DNA of 16,747 nt from contig JALSPD010000037.1 of assembly GCA_026986135.1 (NCBI GenBank), positions 1-16,747 on the forward strand, read 5' to 3'. Both the position numbers and the translations under genes were made by a program. This document shows, piece after piece, positions 1 to 9,837 of the stretch. Each line of letters opens with the position of its first letter. The first letter of the stretch is position 1. Source of the stretch: DHVE2 group archaeon (lineage in GTDB: Archaea; Thermoplasmatota; Thermoplasmata; Thermoplasmatales; Aciduliprofundaceae). The notes under the pieces are model-generated. The model was not told where the DNA came from. It was given only the letters and a program-made list of their open reading frames with translations, and made no database searches.

Positions 1-48
1 CGCTTCCTCCTCACATCCAACCACATCGCATATCTTCTTATCTGCCAT
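1..48 (-). CDS. Start of a small archaeal Cys-rich (zinc-binding?) protein, partial
   Basis: An ATG at 48-46 on the minus strand opens a frame that runs off the left edge without a stop. The 16 visible residues read MADKKICDVVGCEEEA. The CxxxxC spacing right after the start resembles the N-terminus of small archaeal proteins that I believe carry a second Cys/His pair further on and would bind zinc, but that part is outside the window. A/T-rich TATA-like sequence lies at about 71-88 on the minus strand (TTTTTAA and CTTAAAAA), 25-38 bases before the ATG, so a leaderless or very short-leader transcript is likely. It is divergent from rfcS. Function unknown. Confidence 0.55.
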   Translation of the reverse strand, partial: MADKKICDVVGCEEEA

Positions 49-70
49 GGGTAATGGGATTGTTTCGGTG

Positions 71-88
71 GTTAAAAACTTTTTTAAG
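71..88 (-). promoter_or_regulatory. Putative TATA region for the divergent small gene
   Basis: The minus strand reads CTTAAAAAAGTTTTTAAC here. Either A/T run could act as a TATA box; the nearer one is centred about 27 bases before the ATG at 48, the usual spacing for a leaderless archaeal start. Inference from spacing only. Confidence 0.35.
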
Positions 89-154
89 ATTATCCCAAAT
101 GCAAAAAAGGGGATGGTAGATGGTTAATCACACAATTCAACGGGTAATGGAAAA

Positions 155-163
155 ACTTTAAAC
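155..163 (+). promoter_or_regulatory. Putative TATA box of rfcS
   Basis: ACTTTAAAC lies with its centre about 26 bases before the ATG at 185. That spacing places transcription start at or next to the start codon, and no Shine-Dalgarno site precedes the ATG, so the mRNA is probably leaderless. Confidence 0.5.
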
Positions 164-184
164 ACCGAACCGCATGCTCTGACC

Positions 185-1156
185 ATGGAAGATGTATGGG
201 TTGAGAAATACCGTCCAAAAAGTTTAGATGAGGTTGTGGGGCAAAAGGAGATCGTTGAGAGATTAAAGTCGTATGTAAAATCTAAAAGCATGCCACATTT
301 GCTGTTTGCAGGACCTGCAGGAACTGGTAAAACAACCTGCGCAATTGCCCTGGCAAGGGAACTATTTGGAGAGAACTGGAGAATGAGTTTTCATGAACTC
401 AACGCCAGCGATGAAAGGGGTATAAACATTGTCAGGACCAAAATAAAAGAATATGCAAGAACTGCAGCGCCTAACGATGTAGGTTTCAAGATAATATTTC
501 TTGATGAGGCGGATGCTCTCACCCCAGATGCTCAGGCAGCTCTGAGAAGGACTATGGAAATGTACTCAAAAACATGCAGATTCATACTCTCGTGCAACTA
601 CTCTTCCAAGATAATTGAGCCCATACAATCCAGGTGTGCAGTCTTCAGATTTGCACCTTTGAAACCCGATGATATAAAAGAGAGACTGCGCTACATAGCC
701 AATAATGAGGGTAAAAAAATTGATGAGAAGGCGCTGGACGCCATTGTATTCATCTCATCGGGGGATATGAGAAGGGCCATAAACATTCTGCAGATGTCGG
801 CGGCAATTTCAGATGAGATAACGGAGGACACAGTTTATAAAGCCACCGGCCTCGCCAAAAGGGAAGATGTTGAAAAAATAATTACCACAGCAATAAACGG
901 CGATTTCCTGGGTGCAAGAAAAATGCTGCAGAAACTTCTGGTGGAATTCGGACTTTCTGGAGAGGATATAATAAGACAGATGCATCGCACAATATACGAG
1001 CTACCAATAGATGACAGGTTGCGTGTGGAACTTCTTGATAAAACAGGGGAAATTGAGTTTAGAATGGTTGAAGGGGCAAATGAAAGAATACAGCTTGATG
1101 CCCTACTTGCATATTTTGCTCTGGCAGGTGAAAAGATGAGAAAATCCAATCAGTAA
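185..1156 (+). CDS. rfcS: Replication factor C small subunit (clamp loader ATPase)
   Basis: 323 aa, the normal length for the archaeal RFC small subunit, which with the large subunit loads the PCNA clamp on primed DNA. The N-terminal VEKYRPKSLDEVVGQ (residues 6-20) is the RFC box. Walker A is GPAGTGKT at 43-50, Walker B is LDEAD at 106-110, sensor 1 lies in LSCNYSSK at 135-142, and the SRC arginine-finger motif is at 149-151. The rest is the lid and helical collar domain that drives oligomerisation. No intein is present, although archaeal rfc genes often carry one at Walker A. The gene stands alone: its promoter is divergent from the small gene at 1-48, and its stop lies 4 bases from the stop of the converging mutase gene. 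Confidence 0.97.
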   Translation: MEDVWVEKYRPKSLDEVVGQKEIVERLKSYVKSKSMPHLLFAGPAGTGKTTCAIALARELFGENWRMSFHELNASDERGINIVRTKIKEYARTAAPNDVGFKIIFLDEADALTPDAQAALRRTMEMYSKTCRFILSCNYSSKIIEPIQSRCAVFRFAPLKPDDIKERLRYIANNEGKKIDEKALDAIVFISSGDMRRAINILQMSAAISDEITEDTVYKATGLAKREDVEKIITTAINGDFLGARKMLQKLLVEFGLSGEDIIRQMHRTIYELPIDDRLRVELLDKTGEIEFRMVEGANERIQLDALLAYFALAGEKMRKSNQ

Positions 1157-1160
1157 GACG

Positions 1161-2486
1161 TCAGAGTTTTGATATAAACTCTTTTAACATTTTCTTCCCA
1201 TATTCCACGAGGTGCTTTGCCCTTTCTTTTGAACTTGCATCCGAGAATATTCTGACCACATCTTCGGTTCCAGATGCACGTATAAGAAGCCATGAATCCT
1301 CAAACACCACCTTCACACCATCTACCCTGAGAACATTCAGAGCACCATCAGGGGGATTCTTCTCAAGGTAATCGCCTATTTTCTCCACAACAGACCTCTT
1401 TAATTCCCGTGGAACTTCAATTTTTTCTTTAATCTGATAAAACTTTGGAAACTCAGAAGCAAGCTCCTCAATGCTTTTTCCTTCAGAGTTCATAATTTCA
1501 AGCATTCTGAGTACGGAGAGCAAAGAGTCACCCCACAGATTTGGCGGAAAGACATATTTTCCAGTCTCCTCATATCCAAAATCCGCCTTATTCTTTATCA
1601 TTGCTTCAGCAATCTCAGGGGGTCCCACAGGACAGTAATGAACCTCTATTCCATACTCACGCGAGAGATACTCCACGAGGGAAGAGGAATTTATCGGGGT
1701 TACCATCCTCTTTGCATATCTCCTGGCGAATATTGCACCTGCCGCATCCTCAGATATGAACTCCTTATGTACAAAAACAACCCGATCGGCGTCAACATCC
1801 ACTCCAGCCCCAAGATCGTATTTGTGAGAGATTTTTCCAAGCTCTAAAAGGGTTGTACTTCGCGGTTCGGAAGGCCGTGTGGGTATATGCTTTCTCTCGC
1901 AGTTTATGCAGTGGACTTTGATCCCAAAATTCTCAAGTATCCTGTCCCATAATCCAGCGGCGCTTCCATTCGCAAGATCAAGGACAATGCTAAATCCATC
2001 CACTCCCCTTACTCTCCTTTCAAGAAAGGTGGTGTAATGCTCAATAGCCTCATCACGCACTTCCTTACTATCGGAAACCTGGTCCCATCTAACATTGTTG
2101 TATGCACCCTTATAGAAAACATCCTCAACTTCCTTTGACCTGTCCCAGTAGAGATCGCGCCCAAGGGAATCAACGGCAACAATACCTATGATCTCGGGAG
2201 GAGTATGCGAGCCTGTTACAATTATACCGCCGTCCATAAAATCAGCCACATATCTTGCAAATACTGGTAAGGGAACTATTCCAAGATCGTACACCTCTGC
2301 ACCCGATGATAAAAATCCAGCCATTACCGCATGCTGAATCATCTCCGCCCCGAATCTTGTATCCCTTGCAATGGCAAGATTACCTTTAAAAATACTTGCG
2401 TATGCTCTGGCCACATTCAGGGCAAGATCAGGGGTTATATCTGCATTTGTTATGCCTCTTATTCCAGCCGTACCGAAAAGCCGCAT
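1161..2486 (-). CDS. glmM: Phosphohexomutase: phosphoglucosamine/phosphomannomutase family
   Basis: 441 aa member of the alpha-D-phosphohexomutase superfamily, which moves phosphate between C1 and C6 of a sugar (GlcN-6-P to GlcN-1-P for GlmM; mannose-6-P to mannose-1-P for ManB). Four domain landmarks are visible: the N-terminal FGTAGIRG (4-11), the phosphoserine loop TGSHTPPE (91-98, Ser93), the Mg-binding DVDADR (230-235), the sugar-recognition loop YEETGK (305-310), and the C-terminal phosphate-binding RASGTE (403-408). The phosphoserine loop is TGSHTPP rather than the usual TASHNPP, yet the serine and histidine are kept. The substrate cannot be told from sequence alone; glmM is the likeliest symbol because of FGTAGIRG. 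No Shine-Dalgarno site precedes the ATG at 2486; an A/T-rich TATA region sits about 25 bases upstream. Confidence 0.88.
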   Translation of the reverse strand: MRLFGTAGIRGITNADITPDLALNVARAYASIFKGNLAIARDTRFGAEMIQHAVMAGFLSSGAEVYDLGIVPLPVFARYVADFMDGGIIVTGSHTPPEIIGIVAVDSLGRDLYWDRSKEVEDVFYKGAYNNVRWDQVSDSKEVRDEAIEHYTTFLERRVRGVDGFSIVLDLANGSAAGLWDRILENFGIKVHCINCERKHIPTRPSEPRSTTLLELGKISHKYDLGAGVDVDADRVVFVHKEFISEDAAGAIFARRYAKRMVTPINSSSLVEYLSREYGIEVHYCPVGPPEIAEAMIKNKADFGYEETGKYVFPPNLWGDSLLSVLRMLEIMNSEGKSIEELASEFPKFYQIKEKIEVPRELKRSVVEKIGDYLEKNPPDGALNVLRVDGVKVVFEDSWLLIRASGTEDVVRIFSDASSKERAKHLVEYGKKMLKEFISKL

Positions 2487-2503
2487 AGGGAGAAGTGATT
2501 TTG

Positions 2504-2517
2504 ATTATTTATTAATT
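2504..2517 (-). promoter_or_regulatory. Putative TATA box of the mutase gene
   Basis: The minus strand reads AATTAATAAATAAT, centred about 25 bases before the ATG at 2486. This is consistent with leaderless transcription. It shares a 78-base divergent intergenic region with the promoter of the dehydratase operon. Confidence 0.45.
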
Positions 2518-2528
2518 TTCGCAACTCT

Positions 2529-2561
2529 CTTATATCCAAGAGTCATTATGCATTCGGTGAT
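2529..2561 (+). promoter_or_regulatory. Putative TATA box and Shine-Dalgarno site of the dehydratase operon
   Basis: CTTATATCC at 2529-2537 is a TATA-like element about 32 bases before the ATG at 2565. GGTGAT at 2556-2561 matches the archaeal 16S 3' end. It is 3 bases from ATG 2565 and 9 bases from ATG 2571, so either could be the true start; the longer form (MGMTLTEKIL) looks like related archaeal large subunits. Confidence 0.4.
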
Positions 2562-2564
2562 AAA

Positions 2565-3821
2565 ATGGGAATGACCCTTACCGAGAAGATTCTGGCAAAG
2601 AAGGCAGGTAAGAAGGAGGTTCAACCGGGAGAGATTGTAACTGTGGAGCCCACATGGGTTATGAGCCATGATAACTCCGCCGCAATTTTGCTCAAATTCA
2701 AGAAGACGGGTGTTGATAAGGTCTGGGATCCGAGAAAAATCGTTATAATCCTTGACCACACAGTTCCTGCGCCAACCGCAGATTATGCGAACAACCATCT
2801 GAGCATAAGAAGATTTGTGAAGGAGCAGGGCATTGAGAACTTCTGGGATATAAACACGGGCATATGTCATCAGGTCATGGCCGAGAAGGGATACGATCTG
2901 CCAGGAAGTGTAATAGTAGGCGCAGACTCACACACAACCACACCTGGAGCATTCGGCGCCTTCGCCGCTGGAATAGGAAGGAGTGAAGTAGCCGCAATAT
3001 GGGCCACCGGCAAGATATGGCTTCGTGTGCCTGAGTCATACGAGATTGTGGTGAATGGACAAATGCCAAAGGGTGTCTTTGCCAAGGATCTCGCCCTGCA
3101 TATCATTGGCGATATAACAGCCAGCGGCGCGGTGTACAAGGCGGTGGAGTTCAAGGGAGAAACCATAAGGGATATGAGCATAGCATCTAGAATGGTACTC
3201 ACCAACATGAGCGCCGAGATGGGGGCAAAGAACGGAATAATTGAAGCGGATAAGAAAACGGAAGAATACATAAAAAATAGAGCAAGAGGGCCTTACGAGA
3301 TAATGCATCCCGATGAGGATGCTGAATACGAAAGGAGATACGAGTATGATGCTTCAGATCTCGTTCCGAAGATTGCGTTTCCACATACTGTGGACAATGT
3401 GCATGATATTGATGATGCTCTGGGCATTGAGATAAATCAGGTATTTCTGGGCACATGCACAAATGGCCGCGTGGAGGATCTTGAGATCGCTGCGAGGATT
3501 CTCAAGGGAAGGAGAATACACAGAGATGTGCGTATGCTCGTCTTCCCCGCATCCTGGGAGGTCTGGAAGGAAGCGGATGAAAGGGGCATACTGAGGATTC
3601 TCGCAGATGCAGGCGCTGTTATAATGAATCCTGGCTGCGGCCCTTGCCTGGGTGCGCATGCTGGTGTGCTTGGCGACGGAGAAAAATGTCTTAGCACTGC
3701 CAACAGAAATTTCAAAGGGAGAATGGGCAATCCAAATGCAGAGATTTATCTGGGCTCGCCTGCAACCGCTGCTGTAACGGCCCTTAAAGGCCATATTGCG
3801 GATCCAAGGGAGGTGTTGTGA
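2565..3821 (+). CDS. leuC: 3-isopropylmalate dehydratase / homoaconitase-type large subunit
   Basis: 418 aa, the size of archaeal LeuC/HacA/AksD large subunits in the aconitase superfamily. These Fe-S hydro-lyases isomerise 2- and 3-hydroxy acids such as isopropylmalate, homocitrate or citramalate. The three [4Fe-4S] ligands are in place: Cys298 in GTCTNGR and Cys358/Cys361 in PGCGPCLG. Substrate-binding GADSHTTTPG is at 119-128 and the N-terminal VMSHDNSA at 32-39. The small-subunit gene follows directly, with ATG immediately after the TGA. No leuA, leuB, homocitrate synthase or aks gene lies in the window, so the pathway is open (leucine, lysine via alpha-aminoadipate, or aconitase-like use). 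Start at 2565 or 2571; see the promoter entry. Confidence 0.88.
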   Translation: MGMTLTEKILAKKAGKKEVQPGEIVTVEPTWVMSHDNSAAILLKFKKTGVDKVWDPRKIVIILDHTVPAPTADYANNHLSIRRFVKEQGIENFWDINTGICHQVMAEKGYDLPGSVIVGADSHTTTPGAFGAFAAGIGRSEVAAIWATGKIWLRVPESYEIVVNGQMPKGVFAKDLALHIIGDITASGAVYKAVEFKGETIRDMSIASRMVLTNMSAEMGAKNGIIEADKKTEEYIKNRARGPYEIMHPDEDAEYERRYEYDASDLVPKIAFPHTVDNVHDIDDALGIEINQVFLGTCTNGRVEDLEIAARILKGRRIHRDVRMLVFPASWEVWKEADERGILRILADAGAVIMNPGCGPCLGAHAGVLGDGEKCLSTANRNFKGRMGNPNAEIYLGSPATAAVTALKGHIADPREVL

Positions 3822-4307
3822 ATGGGTCGCGTGTGGAAATACGGGGACGATGTAAATACAGATGTTATATTCCCGGGCAAATACACATACAAGATAATGA
3901 GCGATGAGGAAATGGCATCTCATGCGCTGGAGGATCTTGATCCAGATTTTGCGAAGAATGTAAAGCCTGGGGATGTAATCGTAGCGGGTAAGAACTGGGG
4001 CTACGGATCATCGCGAGAGCAGGCTGTGAAATGCCTGAAGGCTGCTGGAATAAAAGCTATAATTGCCGAAAGTTTTGCAAGAATATACTATAGGAACTGT
4101 ATAAATCTCGGGCTCCCAGCAATAACACTGAAAAGGGAGGAAATTGATAAGTTTGAATCGGGTGACGAGGTGGAGGTTGACATTGAGAAGGGAATAATAG
4201 AGAACAAAACAAAGGGCTTCACAGTAAAATTCCCACCATTTGAAGGGTATGTTATGGACATAATCAGAGCTGGGGGAATAATTGAATACATCAGAAAAAA
4301 TCGTTGA
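3822..4307 (+). CDS. leuD: 3-isopropylmalate dehydratase / homoaconitase-type small subunit
   Basis: 161 aa swivel-domain subunit that partners the preceding large subunit. Visible family marks are DDVNTDVIFPGKY (9-21) and the GSSRE motif with its substrate-binding Ser/Arg (62-66), then SFARIYYRN. The specificity loop after PGKY reads TYKIMSDEEMA (22-32), whereas characterised archaeal enzymes of this family have YLRT-type (homoaconitase) or YLVM-type (isopropylmalate) loops; this one looks about one residue longer. The substrate therefore cannot be assigned. The start is fixed by GGGAGGTG at 3808-3815, which lies inside the end of leuC, and the two genes abut with no spacer, so translation is likely coupled. 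Confidence 0.88.
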   Translation: MGRVWKYGDDVNTDVIFPGKYTYKIMSDEEMASHALEDLDPDFAKNVKPGDVIVAGKNWGYGSSREQAVKCLKAAGIKAIIAESFARIYYRNCINLGLPAITLKREEIDKFESGDEVEVDIEKGIIENKTKGFTVKFPPFEGYVMDIIRAGGIIEYIRKNR

Positions 4308-4323
4308 TTCTACTAAATCGCAA

Positions 4324-4346
4324 TTGTTTTATTTCAATTCTTTTTA
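4324..4346 (+). terminator. T-rich putative terminator after leuCD
   Basis: Starting 17 bases after the leuD stop there are three runs of T (TGTTTTATTTC, then CTTTTTATG). Archaeal RNA polymerase terminates at such oligo-T tracts without needing a hairpin, and no good hairpin is seen. It also precedes a separate promoter for the transporter gene. Confidence 0.4.
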
Positions 4347-4378
4347 TGCTTTAAACTCATTTCAACCGCATATCATCC

Positions 4379-4391
4379 GAATTTATAAATA
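4379..4391 (+). promoter_or_regulatory. Putative TATA box of the MFS transporter gene
   Basis: GAATTTATAAATA is a good archaeal TATA element centred near 4386. The expected transcription start is therefore near 4411, which is downstream of the TTG at 4397 and just before the GTG codons at 4415 and 4424. This argues for one of those GTGs as the true start. Confidence 0.5.
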
Positions 4392-4414
4392 GATGATTGC
4401 ATGTACATGCAATA

Positions 4415-5603
4415 GTGTTTATCGTGAATTTATACAGGGATTTCCGCGAAATACTGAAAGGAAACATACTGATACTATTTCTGACATGGATGCTATTGGG
4501 ATTCGGAAACAATATGGTTCACAAATTTGACGGTATTTACTTCTCCGCGCTTGGAGCAAGTGATGTTTTACTTGGTTATATGGGCGCCATTACCTTCGGG
4601 ATGATGGCAATCCTGCAAATTCCTGGAGGATTTATTGCAGATAGATTCGGGAGAAAGCGCGTTATAGTGGTTTTCACCTTTCTGATGTCCTTTTCTATAC
4701 TCATATTTGCATTTGCACCCTCATGGGAGTATATTGTAGTGGGACTTGTAATTTCAAACTTAACCCTTCTATACCAACCTGCCCTTTTCTCCATAGTAAT
4801 GGATTCACTACCACCTGAAAGGAGGGCCGAAGGATTTGCCATAACAAATCTATCCTCCCTTCCCTCTCTGGTAGCACCCGCAGTTGGTGGTGCTCTTATT
4901 TTGTATTTTGGTGTCATTCCTGGAATGCGTCTGGGTTATTTCATCTTATTTGTATTTTCCCTAATATCCGCTTTTATGAGGCTGTTTCTCAAGGAAACTG
5001 TCAGCAAAAAGAACACTACGGATAGAAAAGATTTTCTTGCGTTTTTTAAGATGTTGAAAGACCTTGATCCAAGGTCAAGGGTCCTTATAGCGGCCGGATC
5101 CATGGTATCTGCTTCAATGGGTATGGTTAGCTACTTTGTGGTTATATACGCATCCAATTACACATCCTCACTTATGTTCGGCATTGCAATGGGAATAAGC
5201 ATGCTAATTTATGCCGTATTCGGCGTTATAATTGGTAGAAGAGGAGATTTAATTGGAAAGGAAAAATTTTACATTGCAGGCATCTTACTGATATCTCTGT
5301 CCATGGCAGTATTCATATTTTCACATCCTTTGGCCCTTTTTAGCTATGCGGTTATCTCAGGCCTGGGAATGGCCATGTATCAACCCTCAAGCAACGGGCT
5401 TATCGCTGATTTAGTTGATACGGATAAGAGAGGAAGATTCGCAGGAGTATACCTTTTCATATCCTACCTTTTAACAATGGTTTTCGCAGCTATTGCAGGG
5501 CATCTGTTCAGGATTTCACCCTGCATCCTATTCACAATAGCATCCGCAATATCGTTAATCGCTGGAGTGATATCAATTCTGCTTCTCCTTAAGCCAGTAA
5601 AAT

Positions 5604-5623
<20 letters not shown>
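4415..5623 (+). CDS. Major facilitator superfamily transporter
   Basis: About 402 aa integral membrane protein with roughly 11-12 hydrophobic segments in two halves. The MFS loop 2-3 signature [12 protein letters not shown] lies at about residues 71-82 after the second segment, and a related loop ([13 protein letters not shown]) in the second half. The MFS fold transports small solutes by rocker-switch movement, usually with H+. The substrate cannot be read from sequence; drug-exporter-like or sugar/peptide carriers are all possible. Start: the frame opens at a TTG (4397), but the TATA box at 4379-4391 favours GTG 4415 or GTG 4424. The end overlaps the converging XTP pyrophosphatase gene by 20 bases. 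Confidence 0.85.
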
Positions 5624-7731
<2,108 letters not shown>

Positions 7732-8037
7732 TTAATTCCCCCTTATATACGGGAGAAGAAAATGCCTCATCGCTCTGAGAGAATTTATATCTTTTGAAAC
7801 TATTTTTATCTCACCAGTCTCAAAATCAAGGACAAGCAGACCGTTTTCATCCAGGCGCACATCTCGGATACTCTCAGCAGGGACCTCGTACCATGTGTCG
7901 TCTGTGTTGAGAATCACACCCCCAACTGAGAGGTACAATCTACCCTTTCTCCAGAGGAACCTTATCTTGTCAGGTCGTTTGTCCATATCAATTACGTACT
8001 CCACCTTCCCCACTTTCTTAGCCTTCAAATCCATCAC
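7732..8037 (-). CDS. Small beta-rich protein of unknown function, possibly PH-like
   Basis: 101 aa, no cysteines, no membrane segment. Alternating hydrophobic stretches (KIRFLWRKGRLYLSVGG, TWYEVPAESIRDVRL, GLLVLDFETGEIKIV) followed by a final helix (LRAMRHFLLPYI) suggest a seven-strand-plus-helix PH-like fold of the kind seen in archaeal CheF-type proteins. This is a pattern guess, not a firm match. The start is GTG 8037: a Shine-Dalgarno site AAGGTGAT (8050-8043) lies 5 bases before it, the same spacing as for L13, S9 and prefoldin; ATG 8034 is the alternative. The site overlaps the TGA of the coiled-coil gene, so translation is coupled and the two proteins may act together. Kae1-Bud32 starts 3 bases after its stop. 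Confidence 0.75.
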   Translation of the reverse strand: MMDLKAKKVGKVEYVIDMDKRPDKIRFLWRKGRLYLSVGGVILNTDDTWYEVPAESIRDVRLDENGLLVLDFETGEIKIVSKDINSLRAMRHFLLPYIRGN

Positions 8038-8043
8038 CAGATA

Positions 8044-9837
8044 TCACCTTATGTGACCAAGGCTAAACGAACCGAGGGTAATACCACTCTTACTCGCAGT
8101 AACCTCAATCCAGTTCCTGCTCTGTACCTCGGTTATTCCGTGAACTGTGAGATATGTCTTGTGAGCCTCCATCTTGAATTCAATCATTCCATCCATCATA
8201 CTTCCTACCATCTGAATTTCATTCTCACTGTGAAGTCCTTTTTCAACCATATAAAGAGATACCGCCTTATCCCTCTTCCTCCAAGACACAAATATCTGAA
8301 GGAATCTCAGCAATTCCTGCTGGTTCATGTACGCCATCACCGTTGATAGGCTCATAAATGCAAGCCTGTAATAAGGATGCTTCTCCTTTATCTTTTTTGA
8401 AATCTCAGCCATTGATTTTATTATTCCATCCACATCGGTCTGAGAGTCAAGATATATCACACCTTCAATCTGGTTCTCGTCACCAATACTTCTTGAGTAG
8501 GCATCAATGTAGTACACCAGACCCATCTTCTCATACTGCTCATATGCTGGAAGGACAAAACTCATTTCATCGCGTATATCCATCACAGTTTTATCTGTAA
8601 GAATCCACACTGCTGGAACCCCTTTCCTAAGACCCTCTGCCATGAACGAGTAAATTAGCACCTCCTTTTTACTGTATGGTGGACCATAGATGAGAATATT
8701 TGAACCTATCGGGAATCCGCCATAGAGAAGGTCGTCCAGGCGCCTTGTTCCTGTACGTACCTTCTTCTCTTTTATCTCCGCTTTTATTTCCTCCTGGGCC
8801 ATGGCCACCTCTTCTTCCACCAGCCCCTCCATCTTAGCCTTCAACTCCCTTTCCTTTGCCTCCAGATACTTCATTTTAACCCGCAATTCCTCCTCCTTTC
8901 TCTTAATCTCCTCTTCAAGATCCTCTAGCCGCCTCTTTAAGGCTAACTCATCCATGTCGCCCATTTCACTTTTCATCATCTCAAGGTTGCGAAGCTCTTT
9001 CTCCAGCTTCTTCTCCCTGAACTGGAGATCCTGCTCTCTTCTTGTTAACTCCTCCTCCTTGTATCTTATCATCTCCTGGAGTTTCTTCATTTCCTCTTCC
9101 TTCAGATGAAGCTCATTCTTCAATTCACTTATAATACGATCCTTCTCTGCAATCTGCTCAGTTAAATCCTTAATCTGATCAAGAAGATTCTGAACATTTT
9201 CACTTTTTGCAAGTTCCTTGAGCTCTTCCAGCTGTTCTGGAGATAATCCTCCTTTAACCTCCGTCTGCAAAGCGAGTTTCTTTTCCTTCATCTCAAGCTC
9301 AATTTCCTTCTGCTTGAGCTCCATCTCAAGAAGTTTAAGTTCTTTTTCCTCCTTAGGCAATTCCTTAACTGCCTCCTGTTTTAGTATCTCCAGTTCCTTT
9401 CTTAACTTTTCCACCTCCTCCTCCAGTTCCTCCCTCTTTGCAGTTTCAACTTCAAGCAAACTTTTTAACTTAAGATTCTCCTGGATAACCTCATCAATAC
9501 TAACCTCTCCAGTTTCCACTTCTTTACGGACTTCGCCAGCTTTTTCCTGGATCTCCGCTACCTTCTCGGTTCCAAGCTCCATCTCCTCGGTCCAGCCAAG
9601 AAGCGCGCTTTCATCGCCCTCAAGCCATCTTTTTATGGCGTCAGAATCTGCATCTCCATCCATTGCAACCTCTACTTCATCCCCTCCAAGAAGCCAGCTC
9701 TTAAGGGATTGCTCATCCCGTATCGCCTCATACTCCTCCCTCGTATATTTAGCACCACAACTATCGCATGTAAGCGTCTCTGGGTCTATAACGCCTCCGC
9801 ATTTGGGGCAAATAACTTTTTCCTCGCTCATAGTCAT
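8044..9837 (-). CDS. Zinc ribbon - long coiled coil - degenerate RecA/KaiC-like domain protein
   Basis: 597 aa in three parts. Residues 8-30 form a zinc ribbon (Cys10, Cys13, Cys24, Cys27). Residues 40-82 are acidic with two similar short motifs, LKSWLLGGDE (45-54) and IKRWLEGDES (68-77). Residues about 112-360 are a very charged coiled coil rich in Glu, Lys and Leu. Residues 362-597 look like a KaiC/RadA-type core, starting TGTRRLDDLLYGGFPIGS as in that family. The P-loop is degenerate: GPPYSKKE (385-392) keeps Lys391 but lacks the glycine before it and the Thr/Ser after it, and the Walker B position reads LAFMS (492-496) with no Asp. ATP hydrolysis is therefore doubtful. It overlaps the lsm stop by 4 bases (ATGA); ATG 9831 is an alternative start. 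Function unknown. Confidence 0.85.
   Translation of the reverse strand: MTMSEEKVICPKCGGVIDPETLTCDSCGAKYTREEYEAIRDEQSLKSWLLGGDEVEVAMDGDADSDAIKRWLEGDESALLGWTEEMELGTEKVAEIQEKAGEVRKEVETGEVSIDEVIQENLKLKSLLEVETAKREELEEEVEKLRKELEILKQEAVKELPKEEKELKLLEMELKQKEIELEMKEKKLALQTEVKGGLSPEQLEELKELAKSENVQNLLDQIKDLTEQIAEKDRIISELKNELHLKEEEMKKLQEMIRYKEEELTRREQDLQFREKKLEKELRNLEMMKSEMGDMDELALKRRLEDLEEEIKRKEEELRVKMKYLEAKERELKAKMEGLVEEEVAMAQEEIKAEIKEKKVRTGTRRLDDLLYGGFPIGSNILIYGPPYSKKEVLIYSFMAEGLRKGVPAVWILTDKTVMDIRDEMSFVLPAYEQYEKMGLVYYIDAYSRSIGDENQIEGVIYLDSQTDVDGIIKSMAEISKKIKEKHPYYRLAFMSLSTVMAYMNQQELLRFLQIFVSWRKRDKAVSLYMVEKGLHSENEIQMVGSMMDGMIEFKMEAHKTYLTVHGITEVQSRNWIEVTASKSGITLGSFSLGHIR

Noticed and set aside
49..150. 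Nine-base direct repeat GGGTAATGG at 49-57 and 142-150 in the divergent region before rfcS
   Set aside because: Two copies of a 9-mer in a short A/T-rich region, not placed symmetrically to the two promoters; too weak to call an operator.
185..1156. Intein in rfcS
   Set aside because: The Walker A region GPAGTGKT runs straight on and the protein is of normal length; no insertion.
3354..3923. 189-codon minus-strand frame across the leuC-leuD junction
   Set aside because: Antisense to a well supported dehydratase; composition (many His, Cys, Ile) is that of a shadow frame.
2565..4307. Phosphomevalonate dehydratase (aconitase X) of the archaeal mevalonate pathway
   Set aside because: That family has a different layout; this large subunit has the three canonical Fe-S cysteines and GADSHTTTPG of the LeuC/HacA group.
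4308..4414. Possible small gene in the gap between leuD and the transporter
   Set aside because: Stops in all frames at short distance; the gap is explained by a T-rich terminator and a TATA box.
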